Notes: generated by a model not told the origin, from the letters alone. A stretch of DNA of 64,000 nt from WM-3-3 sp041660045 (GCA_041660045.1 JBAZXA010000003.1:248001-312000); one strand, 5' to 3'. Shown: positions 34,743 through 44,064, counted from the first letter of the stretch. A program made the numbers and translations.

Positions 34743-35954
34743 GTGAACCTGGCCGGAAACCTACAAATTGATATTCAACATCAGTCTGGTAGGGTATGCC
34801 AAGTCACTATAGCGTCTAGCAGGCCAACGGGTATTGCCCGTGTCCTGTGCGGCAACACGCCAGAACAGGCGCTGCAAAAAGTACCGCTGTTATTTAGTTT
34901 ATGCCGAAATGCACAAGCTTATGCCGCCTTGCAAGCTTGCCAAATGGCTTTAGGCATAGTGCCGGACACCGCCGTTAATGCCGCCCAGAACTTATTGGTA
35001 CAAGTAGAAAGCTGGCGTGAACAATGTTGGCGGATTTTGTTGGATTGGCCTAGGTTTATCGGCTTAAGTCCAGATAAAGCTAGCTTAGCTGCGTTAATGC
35101 AATTTGAGGGTGCAATAAAGCATGCGTTGTTTGGATCGGCTGAGGCTTTTCAATGGCATAACCCGGCTAATCCAGATCTTAGCGCCGTTAGCCAAATACT
35201 AGAGGCGGTCACAGCTAAAGTTGATGCTGCCGTGTTTGCCGGGGAGCTTAACGGATTTTTAGCACTGGAAAACCAAATGCAGTTACAGCACTGGTTACAA
35301 AAAAGCCCTACGGTAGCCGCGCAGTTGCTGACTTTGGTTTATCAGAATAATTGGTGTGCCAGCGGTAACAACACGCAGGCTTGTTTACCGGATACCCTAA
35401 GTGCGGCTGACCTTAACCAGGAAATGCATGCGCAAGGGGCTGAGGCTTTTGCCAGCCAACCTAAGTGGCAAGGCAGTTGCCAAGAAAGCAGCATATTAAC
35501 GCAGCTTAAGAGCGCACCTTTGATAGTTGACCTGGCGAGCTATTATGGCAATGCTTTGATCGTACGTTTAGTGGCACGGCTGTTGGCAGTCGCCAGTATC
35601 CCTAGACAATTGCAACAGCTATGCGGGCAGCAGGGCCATGCTTCGGCAATGCCAGGAGCGCAGCGGCAAAACGCGGGTATCGGCTTAGGGCAAGTGCAAG
35701 CTGCGCGTGGCTTGCTGCTGCATAGGGCAGAAATAGGCGCGGGATTGATCAAGGCTTACCACATTATTGCCCCGACTGAGTGGAACTTTCACCCAGAAGG
35801 GGTTGTGGCGCATAGCCTTAAGCAATTACAGGCGAGTAACCAAGATAAACTAAAAGCACAGGCCGAATTAATAATCAACGCCATCGACCCTTGCGTGCAA
35901 ACCGCGTTACATTTTACTGACCTAGACCTAAGGACTCCGGCTTATGCAGGTTAA
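34743..35954 (+). CDS. hupK: HupK, large-subunit-like assembly protein
   Basis: HupK is a distant relative of the hydrogenase large subunit and is proposed to act as a scaffold or ligand carrier during HupL maturation. This copy is 403 aa, starting at GTG directly after the hupJ stop. The C-terminus keeps the large-subunit pattern: IIAPTEWNFHPEGVV and INAIDPCVQTALHF, equivalent to the DPCLAC end of HupL but with one cysteine only. The middle is poorly conserved. Confidence 0.88.
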   Translation: MNLAGNLQIDIQHQSGRVCQVTIASSRPTGIARVLCGNTPEQALQKVPLLFSLCRNAQAYAALQACQMALGIVPDTAVNAAQNLLVQVESWREQCWRILLDWPRFIGLSPDKASLAALMQFEGAIKHALFGSAEAFQWHNPANPDLSAVSQILEAVTAKVDAAVFAGELNGFLALENQMQLQHWLQKSPTVAAQLLTLVYQNNWCASGNNTQACLPDTLSAADLNQEMHAQGAEAFASQPKWQGSCQESSILTQLKSAPLIVDLASYYGNALIVRLVARLLAVASIPRQLQQLCGQQGHASAMPGAQRQNAGIGLGQVQAARGLLLHRAEIGAGLIKAYHIIAPTEWNFHPEGVVAHSLKQLQASNQDKLKAQAELIINAIDPCVQTALHFTDLDLRTPAYAG

Positions 35955-36007
35955 TACTGGCTTGTACAATCAGATATTTAAGCATAAGCTGAAAGATAGG
36001 GTTAAGC

Positions 36008-36349
36008 ATGCATGAGTTGTCGCTGTGCGAAAGCATTTTACAAGTTTTAGAGCAGCAGGCTGAGGTTCAGCAATATCATAAAGTCAAAACGGTTTGGCTG
36101 GAGATAGGCGCGCTGTCTGGCATTGAGGTGGAGGCGCTGCGCTTTAGTTTTGATATTGTCATGCAAGGTTCGTTGGCGGAACAGGCGCAGCTTGAGATTA
36201 TCCAATTACCGGGCCAGGCCTGGTGCATGCAATGTGCCTGTAATGTGGCCGTCGAACAGTTATACGATGTCTGCCCACTGTGCGGTAGCCATCAATTGCA
36301 GGTGAATAGTGGAGATCAAATGCGTATTAAAGAATTGGAGGTAGAGTAA
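36008..36349 (+). CDS. hypA: Hydrogenase nickel-insertion protein HypA
   Basis: Nickel metallochaperone acting with HypB. It is 113 aa and begins MHELSLCESIL, with His2 as the nickel ligand. A structural zinc site is made by CMQCACN and CPLCGSH. The first codon of hypB overlaps its last base. It opens the hyp part of the cluster, 53 bp after hupK. Confidence 0.97.
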   Translation: MHELSLCESILQVLEQQAEVQQYHKVKTVWLEIGALSGIEVEALRFSFDIVMQGSLAEQAQLEIIQLPGQAWCMQCACNVAVEQLYDVCPLCGSHQLQVNSGDQMRIKELEVE

Positions 36350-37152
36350 TGTGTGGCGTATGCGGCTGCGGCGAGGGCCATTCCCACTCGCACAATGAAG
36401 AGCACGACCATGGGCATAACCACGAGCATAAGCATGCTTTTGTGCTTAAGCCCCAGCATGCCCATGCACCCGGTTTAAGTCCGGCACGCATGGTGCAGAT
36501 TGAGCAGGATATCCTGTCTAAAAATAATCAGTATGCTAACGAAAACCGAAACTTTTTTAGCCAGCGCGGTATGTTGGTGCTTAATTTGGTGTCCAGCCCA
36601 GGTTCAGGTAAAACTACGTTGTTAACCGAAACCATCACACGTTTAAAAGACCAGCTGGATATTACGGTGATCGAAGGTGACCAACAAACTGCCCGCGATG
36701 CTGACCGTATCCGCGCTACTGGCGTGTCTGCGTTGCAAATCAATACCGGCAAAGGCTGCCATTTGGACGCCCAGCGTGTCGGCCAAGCGGTAACCAGCTT
36801 GGCACCGAAAGAGCACAGCTTGTTATTTATCGAAAATGTCGGCAATTTGGTGTGCCCATCGGCCTTTGATTTGGGCGAAGCGCACAAAGTGGTGATTTTG
36901 TCGGTGACCGAAGGGGAAGACAAACCGATTAAATACCCCGACATGTTCCATGCCGCCGACTTGATGATCTTAAATAAAACCGATTTGTTGCCGTATTTGG
37001 ATTTTGATAGCGAACAATGTATCCAATATGCCAAGCAAGTTAATCCTAAGATTAAAGTGCTGCCTTTATCTGCTAAAACCGGTGTAGGCATGGACAGCTG
37101 GCTGTGTTGGCTAAAAGCGGAATTAGACCTGCAACGGATCAATTATGCTTAG
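36349..37152 (+). CDS. hypB: Hydrogenase nickel-incorporation GTPase HypB
   Basis: GTPase that delivers nickel to the large subunit with HypA. It is 267 aa. The N-terminus holds the CGVCGCGEGHSHSH motif and a histidine-rich stretch (to about residue 45), probably a nickel store. The G domain has Walker A SSPGSGKTTL, the metal site near CHLDAQRVG and ENVGNLVCPS, and NKTD for guanine. The full His-rich region suggests scarce or buffered nickel. Confidence 0.97.
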   Translation: MCGVCGCGEGHSHSHNEEHDHGHNHEHKHAFVLKPQHAHAPGLSPARMVQIEQDILSKNNQYANENRNFFSQRGMLVLNLVSSPGSGKTTLLTETITRLKDQLDITVIEGDQQTARDADRIRATGVSALQINTGKGCHLDAQRVGQAVTSLAPKEHSLLFIENVGNLVCPSAFDLGEAHKVVILSVTEGEDKPIKYPDMFHAADLMILNKTDLLPYLDFDSEQCIQYAKQVNPKIKVLPLSAKTGVGMDSWLCWLKAELDLQRINYA

Positions 37153-37188
37153 CCGTGTTTTTTTGCAGCATTTACAAGGCGTGAAACT

Positions 37189-37419
37189 ATGTGCTTAGCC
37201 TTGCCAGCGCAAATTGTCGCTATAGACCCGGTGACTGATATGGCCACGGCTTCGGTAGATAATGTTAAGGTAGAAGTCTCACTCGCCTTGGTGGACGATA
37301 TTGCCATAGGCGACTACGTGCTGGTGCATGTAGGCTATGCGCTACAGAAAATCGACGAAGACGAAGCCATCAAAACCCTGGCTTTATTTGCCGAAGCTGG
37401 CTTAACCTCGCAGGCATGA
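37189..37419 (+). CDS. hypC: Hydrogenase assembly chaperone HypC
   Basis: Chaperone of 76 aa that carries the Fe(CN)2CO unit with HypD to the large subunit. It begins MCLALPAQIVAID with the essential Cys2 and contains GDYVLVHVGYALQKIDEDEA. A second paralogue, HupF, is at 32424. It overlaps hypD by four bases. Confidence 0.96.
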   Translation: MCLALPAQIVAIDPVTDMATASVDNVKVEVSLALVDDIAIGDYVLVHVGYALQKIDEDEAIKTLALFAEAGLTSQA

Positions 37420-38522
37420 AATACATTGATGAATTCCGCCAGCAGAGCCTAGCCCAGCAATTGGCTAAAGCCATTGCGCAAACAGCTGATACTGGGCGGC
37501 AATACCGGTTAATGGAATTTTGCGGTGGCCACACCCACGCCATTTACCGCTATGGTGTGCAGGATTTGATGCCAGACAATGTTGAATTTATCCATGGCCC
37601 AGGCTGCCCAGTGTGTGTCTTGCCTACCGGGCGCATCGACAATGCTATCCAGTTACTGGAACAGCATGACGCGATACTTTGCACCTACGCGGATTTAATG
37701 CGGGTACCGGCATCCAACCGTACTAGCCTATTAAAAGCTAAGGCACTAGGTGCGGATATCCGGATGATTTATTCCAGTCAAGACGCCTTAAAAATTGCCC
37801 GTGACAATCCGTCCCGGCAAGTAGTGTTTTTTGCCATAGGCTTTGAGACCACCACGCCGCCAACCGCGGTTGTCATCAAGCAGGCACAAGCCGAGCAACT
37901 GGCTAACTTTAGCGTGTTTTGCAACCATGTTTTAACGCCATCTGCCATGCAGGCAATTTTGGATGCTGCAGAGCCTATCGCGATTGATGGCTTTCTTGGG
38001 CCTTCCCATGTCAGCACTGTAATTGGTAGCCAGCCTTACCAAGGTTTTGCCGAAAACTATGCTAAGCCTATCGTGATTGCAGGCTTTGAACCCTTGGACG
38101 TTATGCAATCTACGCTGATGCTAATAAACCAGTTGAACACAGGCCGTCACCAAGTAGAAAATGAATACAGCCGTGCAGTTACACCACAAGGCAACCAAAA
38201 AGCCCAAGCTTTAATGCAAGAAGTTTTTGAAGTACGCCCTGAATTTGAATGGCGGGGCTTAGGCCTAATTGCAAACAGCGCTTTAAAACTCAAAGCCGTT
38301 TATGCCGATTTTGATGCTGAACCACGTTTTAACCTGCCCGCCATTGCCGCATCCGATGTTAAAGGTTGTGAATGCCCAGCTATTTTACGCGGCGCTAAAA
38401 AACCGCAAGACTGCAAATTACTGGGTACGGTGTGCACACCTGAAAATCCGATGGGTTCCTGTATGGTCTCATCTGAAGGCGCATGCGCGGCGTATTGGTC
38501 GTATGGGCGGCTGCGCGGTTAA
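37416..38522 (+). CDS. hypD: Hydrogenase formation protein HypD
   Basis: Fe-S scaffold on which the Fe(CN)2CO centre is built, in complex with HypC. It is 368 aa. Conserved motifs include MEFCGGHTHAIYRYG, HGPGCPVCVLP, GFETTTPPTA and the C-terminal cysteines in GCECPAILRG and MGSCMVSSEGACAAY. All expected cysteines are present. Confidence 0.97.
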   Translation: MKYIDEFRQQSLAQQLAKAIAQTADTGRQYRLMEFCGGHTHAIYRYGVQDLMPDNVEFIHGPGCPVCVLPTGRIDNAIQLLEQHDAILCTYADLMRVPASNRTSLLKAKALGADIRMIYSSQDALKIARDNPSRQVVFFAIGFETTTPPTAVVIKQAQAEQLANFSVFCNHVLTPSAMQAILDAAEPIAIDGFLGPSHVSTVIGSQPYQGFAENYAKPIVIAGFEPLDVMQSTLMLINQLNTGRHQVENEYSRAVTPQGNQKAQALMQEVFEVRPEFEWRGLGLIANSALKLKAVYADFDAEPRFNLPAIAASDVKGCECPAILRGAKKPQDCKLLGTVCTPENPMGSCMVSSEGACAAYWSYGRLRG

Positions 38523-38734
38523 GGCCTGTTGGCTAAGTTTAATAGCCGTAAGACTATTTAGGAATAGCAAAGCTAAACTAACGCTAAAGTTGTCAGGATT
38601 TTCTTAGCAATCAGCTCAGCTGGCTTCGGTTTTGATAGATCTGATCAGAATTAACCCAAGGCCCAGGCTAATACAAGCTATCCAACTAAAGCAACTATTT
38701 CCCAATCCTATGCCAGACACGAGATAAAAACCCA

Positions 38735-39778
38735 GTGGCTAAACCCTATACTTACCCTTTAAACCTTAAAACCGGCCAGGTCGACCTCAGCCATGGTGGC
38801 GGTGGCCGTGCGATGGCCCAGCTTATTGATGAATTGTTCATTAAACATTTTGATAACGATTTACTGCGCCAGCATAATGATCAAGCCTTATTCAACGTAC
38901 CAGCAGGGCGATTAGCCATTAGCACCGATGGCCATGTCATCTCGCCGCTGTTTTTTCCAGGTGGTAATATTGGCGCGTTGGCGGTGCACGGCACAGTAAA
39001 TGATGTTTGTATGTCCGGCGCGCAGCCGCTTTATTTGTCGGCTGGGTTTATTTTGGAAGAAGGTTTGGCGTTGGCGGATTTGGAGCGTATTGTTATCAGC
39101 ATGGCTGCTGCTGCCAAACTGGCCGGTACACCTATCATTACTGGCGATACCAAAGTGGTGGAGCGTGGTAAGGGCGATGGCGTGTTTATTACCACAACCG
39201 GAGTCGGTATCGTCCCTGAAGGCGTACATATTTCAAGTGACCGGGCGAAGGCTGGGGATGCTATTTTACTTAGCGGTAGCATAGGTGACCACGGTGTGGC
39301 GATTATGGCTAGCCGCGAAAACTTACAATTTCAAACTACGCTGCTATCGGATTCCGCGGCCTTGAATTCACTAGTTGCCGATATGGTCAAGACGGCACCT
39401 GCCGGTATCAACTGTTTGCGTGACCCCACCCGTGGCGGCTTGGCAACAGCCTTGAATGAGTTGGCACAGCAATCAGGGGTAGGCATGCTAATTGATGAGC
39501 AACATATCCCCGTCAAATCGGAAGTTAAAGCGGCTTGTGAAATCTTAGGTTTAGACCCGCTCTATGTCGCCAACGAAGGTAAGCTGGTATGTATCTGCAC
39601 ACCCCAAGCGGCCGAAAGCTTGCTGACGGTGATGCGGCAACACCCTTTAGGCCATGATGCCGCCATAATTGGTAGCGTTATTGCCGATGAACACGGCTTT
39701 GTGCAAATGACCACCAGTTTTGGTGGCCGCCGTATTGTCGATTGGCCCGTGGGTGAACAACTACCACGTATTTGCTAA
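38735..39778 (+). CDS. hypE: Hydrogenase expression/formation protein HypE
   Basis: Dehydrates the thiocarboxamide on its own C-terminal cysteine to the cyanide ligand of the active-site iron. It is 347 aa from a GTG start (MAKPYTYPLNLKTGQVDLSHGGGGRAM). ATP-binding motifs include GNIGALAVHGTVNDV and TGDTKVVERGKGD. The C-terminus is PRIC, as required. It follows hypD after an unusual 212-bp gap with no gene, so a separate promoter is possible; its stop overlaps hypF. Confidence 0.97.
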   Translation: MAKPYTYPLNLKTGQVDLSHGGGGRAMAQLIDELFIKHFDNDLLRQHNDQALFNVPAGRLAISTDGHVISPLFFPGGNIGALAVHGTVNDVCMSGAQPLYLSAGFILEEGLALADLERIVISMAAAAKLAGTPIITGDTKVVERGKGDGVFITTTGVGIVPEGVHISSDRAKAGDAILLSGSIGDHGVAIMASRENLQFQTTLLSDSAALNSLVADMVKTAPAGINCLRDPTRGGLATALNELAQQSGVGMLIDEQHIPVKSEVKAACEILGLDPLYVANEGKLVCICTPQAAESLLTVMRQHPLGHDAAIIGSVIADEHGFVQMTTSFGGRRIVDWPVGEQLPRIC

Positions 39779-42111
39779 TGATGGCTAAGGCCATCCGGCT
39801 ACGCGGTATCGTGCAAGGCGTGGGCATGCGCCCAGCGCTGTGGCATCTGGCTAAGCAATATCACCTTAGCGGCAGTGTTTGGAATGATGGTGAAGGTGTG
39901 ATGATCCATGCCTTTGGCAGCGAGCTGGAGCTTGCAGGCTTTATCCGGCAAATCCCTTTGCAACTGCCGCCGCTGGCTAAGCTTGATAGCCTAGACGTAC
40001 AAAGTTTGGACCTGCTTCCTGATAGTGCTGAATTTAACATTATTGCCAGCCAACAAACTGGCGTAGATACCCTAATCCCCGCTGATGCAGCCACATGTGC
40101 CGCTTGTTTGGCAGAAATTGCCGACCCTAATAATCGTCGATACGGTTATGCCTTTACCCATTGCACGCACTGCGGGCCACGCTTATCGATTATTAACGCC
40201 ATGCCTTATGACCGCTGCCATACCAGTATGGCGGAGTTTGCCATGTGTGGCTTATGCCAGCAGGAATACGACAACCCTGCCGACCGCCGTTTCCATACCC
40301 AGGCGAATTGCTGCCCCGAATGTGGCCCTAAACTATGGCTGCAAGATCGTACTGGCCAGCGTTTAGATATTGACGCGGTAATTGCGCACGCCGCCAAACT
40401 AATCCAACAAGGTAATATCATTGCGATAAAAGGTTTGGGCGGCTTTCATTTAGCGTGTGATGCCAATAATGCAGATGCTGTTCGCCGTTTGCGCACAGGC
40501 AAGCGCCGTTACGCCAAAGCGTTTGCCTTAATGGCAAAAAATATTGATATGATTGCCCAATATGCCGAAGTAGGGGAGCTAGACGCACTAGCCTTGCAGG
40601 ACAAAGCGGCCCCTATCGTACTGTTGGCCGCGCAAGGTGCAAAACTTGCCACAGATGTGGCTCCGGGCGATGACAAGCTAGGTTTTATGCTGCCATATAC
40701 ACCGCTACATAGCTTATTGTTACAGGAATTGGCCTATCCCATCGTGTTAACTTCCGGCAATATCAGCGATGAGCCACAATGTATCAGCAATCAGGACGGT
40801 TACGAAAAACTCCTAGGTATAGCCGATTATTGGTTGCTGCATAACCGTGACATCATTAACCGTTTGGACGATTCAGTCGTGCGCACAATGGCTGGTGACT
40901 TGCGGGTACTGCGCCGAGGCCGCGGATACAGCCCAGAAGCATTGGCCTTGCCGCCGGGTTTTGAAGATGCCGATAATATCTTGGCGATGGGTGCTGAATT
41001 AAAAAATAGTTTTTGCTTGCTTAAAAATGGCCTAGCCATAGTTTCCCAGCATATCGGCGATTTGGAAAATGCCGCGGTGCAACAGGATTACCGCCTAGCT
41101 ATCAAGCTATACCTGCAATTGTATGCCGCCCAGGTGGATACGGTTGCCGTGGACTGGCATCCCGGTTATTTATCAAGCCAATACGGCCATGAATTGGCCA
41201 ACCGCCATCAGGCTAACGTGGTTACAGTTCAACACCATCACGCCCATTTGGCCGCCGTGTTGGCTGAACACGGTGTGGGTTTAAGCGCAGCACCAGTGTT
41301 GGCGGCTGTGTTTGATGGCTTGGGATTCGCTGAAAACGGCCAATTATGGGGCGGGGAGTTTTTGTTAGGGGATTACCAAAACTGTATCCGGTTAGGCCAT
41401 TTCCAGGCGATGGCGTTGCCTGGCGGTAGCCAAGCCATGCTAGAGCCTTGGCGTAATGCCTATGCCCACTTACAGCATTATTTTACGTGGCCTGATTTGC
41501 AGCACCGCTATGGTGGCCTAGACATCATCAAACTACTGGCCAGTAAGCCCTTGGCTACGCTAGACAGCATGATAGCAAACCAGCTTAATTCACCCTTGTC
41601 GAGCTCATGCGGACGTTGGTTTGATGCTTTTGCCGCAGCCCTTGGTTTACATGCTGAGCGTATCCAATACGAAGGCCAAGCCGCCATCGCCTTAGAAACC
41701 CTGGCCGCACCAGCATTCGCCTTAGCCCAAGCTTATCCTCAGGCATACGCTATTGAGTGCCAACAGGATTTATTAGTACTCAATTGGCAAGGCCTATGGC
41801 TAGCAGTATTAGACGATCTTAAGCAAGGCATTAATAACGCCCAAATAGCCGCCCGTCTCCATCAAAGCCTGGTGTCAGGTAGCGTGGCGCTATTGCTTAA
41901 GCTAAGCGCTAGCACGGCGACCGACTGTATTGTGTTAACTGGCGGGGTATTTCAAAACCGTTTACTTTTAGAAGGTGTTTCCCAACAATTACAGCAACAG
42001 GGTAAACATGTGCTAATCCCTAGCCGCTATCCTTTAAACGATGGCGGCCTAGCACTGGGACAGGCCTTAATCGCTGCGGCACAGCAGCCAAAAATACAGC
42101 ATGTTGCTTAA
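39778..42111 (+). CDS. hypF: Carbamoyltransferase HypF
   Basis: Makes the thiocarboxamide on HypE from carbamoyl phosphate, the first step of cyanide-ligand synthesis. It is about 777 aa. The domains in order are acylphosphatase (LRGIVQGVGMRP, residues 1-90), two zinc fingers (CAACLAEI with CTHCGP, then CGLCQQEY with CCPECGP), a YrdC-like domain (IKGLGGFHLACDA) and a Kae1-like C-terminal domain (VQHHHAHLAAVL, then LTGGVFQNRLL). The start ATG at 39778 overlaps the hypE stop (TAATG). It is the last gene of the hydrogenase cluster. Confidence 0.97.
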   Translation: MMAKAIRLRGIVQGVGMRPALWHLAKQYHLSGSVWNDGEGVMIHAFGSELELAGFIRQIPLQLPPLAKLDSLDVQSLDLLPDSAEFNIIASQQTGVDTLIPADAATCAACLAEIADPNNRRYGYAFTHCTHCGPRLSIINAMPYDRCHTSMAEFAMCGLCQQEYDNPADRRFHTQANCCPECGPKLWLQDRTGQRLDIDAVIAHAAKLIQQGNIIAIKGLGGFHLACDANNADAVRRLRTGKRRYAKAFALMAKNIDMIAQYAEVGELDALALQDKAAPIVLLAAQGAKLATDVAPGDDKLGFMLPYTPLHSLLLQELAYPIVLTSGNISDEPQCISNQDGYEKLLGIADYWLLHNRDIINRLDDSVVRTMAGDLRVLRRGRGYSPEALALPPGFEDADNILAMGAELKNSFCLLKNGLAIVSQHIGDLENAAVQQDYRLAIKLYLQLYAAQVDTVAVDWHPGYLSSQYGHELANRHQANVVTVQHHHAHLAAVLAEHGVGLSAAPVLAAVFDGLGFAENGQLWGGEFLLGDYQNCIRLGHFQAMALPGGSQAMLEPWRNAYAHLQHYFTWPDLQHRYGGLDIIKLLASKPLATLDSMIANQLNSPLSSSCGRWFDAFAAALGLHAERIQYEGQAAIALETLAAPAFALAQAYPQAYAIECQQDLLVLNWQGLWLAVLDDLKQGINNAQIAARLHQSLVSGSVALLLKLSASTATDCIVLTGGVFQNRLLLEGVSQQLQQQGKHVLIPSRYPLNDGGLALGQALIAAAQQPKIQHVA

Positions 42112-42210
42112 AAAACATCGAAAAACCAGCACATGTTGCCAAAAAGCATTTTGGCAATTGGCGTAATTGGAGGGTATAGCTATGAACGACTTAAAAGAGA
42201 AAACGCGTTG

Positions 42211-42597
42211 ATGTTGCCTTATGACAGCCGTTTAAAAGCCAACTCCCGGGTTTTGCGCAACCATATGACCGATGCCGAGCAAAAGCTGTGGCAACGCTTA
42301 CGCCGTAAACAAATCAACGGCTGGCAGTTTTACCGGCAAAAACCACTAGGGTCTTATATAGTCGATTTTTACTGTGCAGCGGCTCACTTAGTGATCGAAA
42401 TCGACGGTAGCCAACATTATGAGCTGAAACATCAACAGGCTGACCAACTCAGGGATGAATATCTTAACGGTTTGGGGCTGCGGGTGCTGCGCTTTAACAA
42501 TCGGCAGGTGTTGTTGGAGATTGAAGAGGTGCTTGAGTGTATTTCTAAAATCCCCCCTAACCCCCCTTTTTCAAAGGGGGGGGAAATGATCGGTTAG
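42211..42597 (+). CDS. DUF559 (Vsr/endonuclease-like) protein
   Basis: Small DUF559 protein with a Vsr/PD-(D/E)XK-like fold; function unknown. From the ATG at 42211 it is 128 aa: MTDAEQKLWQRLRRKQI and WQFYRQKPLGSYIVDFYC, then LVIEIDGSQHYE and LGLRVLRFNNRQV. The last 18 residues (ISKIPPNPPFSKGG) are encoded by the palindromic C/G-rich repeat that starts the adjacent array, so the original C-terminus may have been replaced. A nine-codon ORF (MNDLKEKTR) with GGAGG upstream at 42182-42211 ends in TGATG on this start, and could be a leader or the remains of a longer N-terminus. Confidence 0.8.
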   Translation: MLPYDSRLKANSRVLRNHMTDAEQKLWQRLRRKQINGWQFYRQKPLGSYIVDFYCAAAHLVIEIDGSQHYELKHQQADQLRDEYLNGLGLRVLRFNNRQVLLEIEEVLECISKIPPNPPFSKGGEMIG

Positions 42598-42786
42598 AAG
42601 CCGAAGCTATGAAGCTAGGGGTAAACAAGTTCCTAATGGGCTAGGTTTTAATCCATAAATGGGCGGGCTCGGTATATTAAGCGGGTAGACCAGCATCGTA
42701 TAACCGATTTCCCCCTTTGAAAAAGGGGGGCTAGGGGGGATTAGCAAAACAAAACGTGGTTTGGGGGATGGTTAAGATTTTTTTTC

Positions 42787-42941
42787 AACAGGCTAATCAA
42801 CTCAGGAATGAATATCTTAACGGTTTGGGGCTGCGGGTGCTGCGCTTTAACAATCGGCAGGTGTTGTTGGAGATTGAAGAGGTGCTTGAGTGTATCTCTA
42901 AAATCCCCCCTAACCCCCCTTTTTCAAAGGGGGGTAAATGA
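42787..42941 (+). pseudogene. Duplicated 3' fragment of the DUF559 gene (copy 1)
   Basis: Repeats, almost base for base, the last third of the DUF559 gene at 42211-42597 (QQANQLRNEYLNGLGLRVL and FNNRQVLLEIEEVLECISK, then PPNPPFSKGG). It has no start region or catalytic domain. It is part of the tandem array and is not expected to make a functional protein. Confidence 0.8.
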
Positions 42942-43344
42942 TCGGTTAGAAGCCGAAGCTATGAAGCTAGGGGTAAACAAGTCCCTAATGGGATAGGTGT
43001 TAATCCATAAATGGGCGGGCTCGGTTTATAAAGTGGGTAGACCAACATCGTATAACCGATTCCCCCCTTTAAAAAAGTAGGGAGGATTAGTTTGATAGGG
43101 TGGACGGGGGAATTAACAGTGCTTTTGTCAGCGATGTAGCAAGGTGGTACAAGTCCCTAATGGGCTAGGTTTTAATCCATAAATGGGCGGGCTCGGTATA
43201 TTAAGTGGGTAGACCAGCATCGTATAACCGATTCCCCCCTTTAAAAAAGTAGGGAGGATTAGTTTGATAGGGTGGACGGGGGAATTAACAGTGCTTTTGT
43301 CAGCGATGTAGCAAGGTGGTACAAGTTCCTAATGGGATAGGCGT

Positions 43345-43444
43345 NNNNNNNNNNNNNNNNNNNNNNNNNNNNNNNNNNNNNNNNNNNNNNNNNNNNNNNN
43401 NNNNNNNNNNNNNNNNNNNNNNNNNNNNNNNNNNNNNNNNNNNN
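43345..43444. other. Assembly gap of 100 N
   Basis: Exactly 100 undetermined bases inside a repeat unit. Comparison with complete units shows that 45 bases are needed to bridge the two sides if only one unit is interrupted, so the gap length is a placeholder. Whole 172-bp units may have been collapsed or lost. Confidence 0.95.
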
Positions 43445-43709
43445 CATCGTATAACCGATTCCCCCCTTTAAAAAAGTAGGGAGGATTAGTTTGATAGGGT
43501 GGACGGGGGAATTAACAGTGCTTTTGTCAGCGATGTAGCAAGGTGGTACAAGTTCCTAATGGGATAGGCGTTAATCCATAAATGGGCGGGCTCGGTTTAT
43601 AAAGTGGGTAGACCAGCATCGTATAACCGATTCCCCCCTTTGAAAAAGGGGGGCTAGGGGGGATTAGCAAAACAAAACGTGGTTTGGGGGATGGTTAAGA
43701 TTTTTTTTC

Positions 43710-43918
43710 AACAGGCTAATCAACTCAGGAATGAATATCTTAACGGTTTGGGGCTGCGGGTGCTGCGCTTTAACAATCGGCAGGTGTTGTTGGAGATTGA
43801 AGAGGTGCTTGAGTGTATTTCTAAAATCCCCCCCCCCTTTTTCAAAGGGGGGGGGGGGAATGATCGGTTAGAAGCCGAAGATATGAAGCTAGGGGTAAAC
43901 AAGTTCCTAATGGGCTAG
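43710..43918 (+). pseudogene. Duplicated 3' fragment of the DUF559 gene (copy 2)
   Basis: Second partial copy of the end of the DUF559 gene, with the same QQANQLRNEYLNG and FNNRQVLLEIEEVLE sequence. The following palindrome has changed into uninterrupted runs of about ten C and eleven G, which shifts the frame. It is part of the repeat array and not a functional gene. Confidence 0.8.
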
Positions 43919-44064
43919 GTTTTAATCCATAAATGGGCGGGCTCGGTATATTAAGTGGGTAGACCAGCATCGTAAACCGATTCCCCCCTTTGAAAAAGGG
44001 GGGCTAGGGGGGATTAGCGCAGAGTGTACTTCTCTGTCAGTAACTCCTGCAATATAGTGAGGTG

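Larger units (their letters stand above)
42540..44020. repeat. Tandem repeat array with C/G-rich palindromes
   Basis: The region is built from two repeated blocks. A block of about 95 bp, beginning ACAAGT(C/T)CCTAATGGG, occurs at 42625, 42977, 43149, 43321, 43548 and 43899. In the middle it is part of a 172-bp unit repeated head to tail (42977, 43149, 43321). A second block of about 190 bp carries the 3' end of the DUF559 gene and recurs at about 42790 and 43710. Nearly every unit ends in a palindrome of CCCCCC and GGGGGG around TTTxxAAA. No open reading frame is conserved across units. Confidence 0.9.

Noticed and set aside
36528..37142. 204-codon frame antisense to hypB
   Set aside because: hypB is certain on the other strand; the frame arises from its codon pattern.
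42182..42211. Nine-codon ORF before the DUF559 gene as an independent gene
   Set aside because: Too short to judge; it could be a leader or a frameshifted N-terminus, so it is mentioned only in the DUF559 entry.
43984..44006. C/G palindrome as rmuC terminator
   Set aside because: It forms a good stem but has no T run on the rmuC strand, and the same palindrome recurs throughout the repeat array.
42540..44020. Possible CRISPR array
   Set aside because: The period is 172 bp, the units are nearly identical along their whole length, there are no unique spacers, and no cas genes are nearby.
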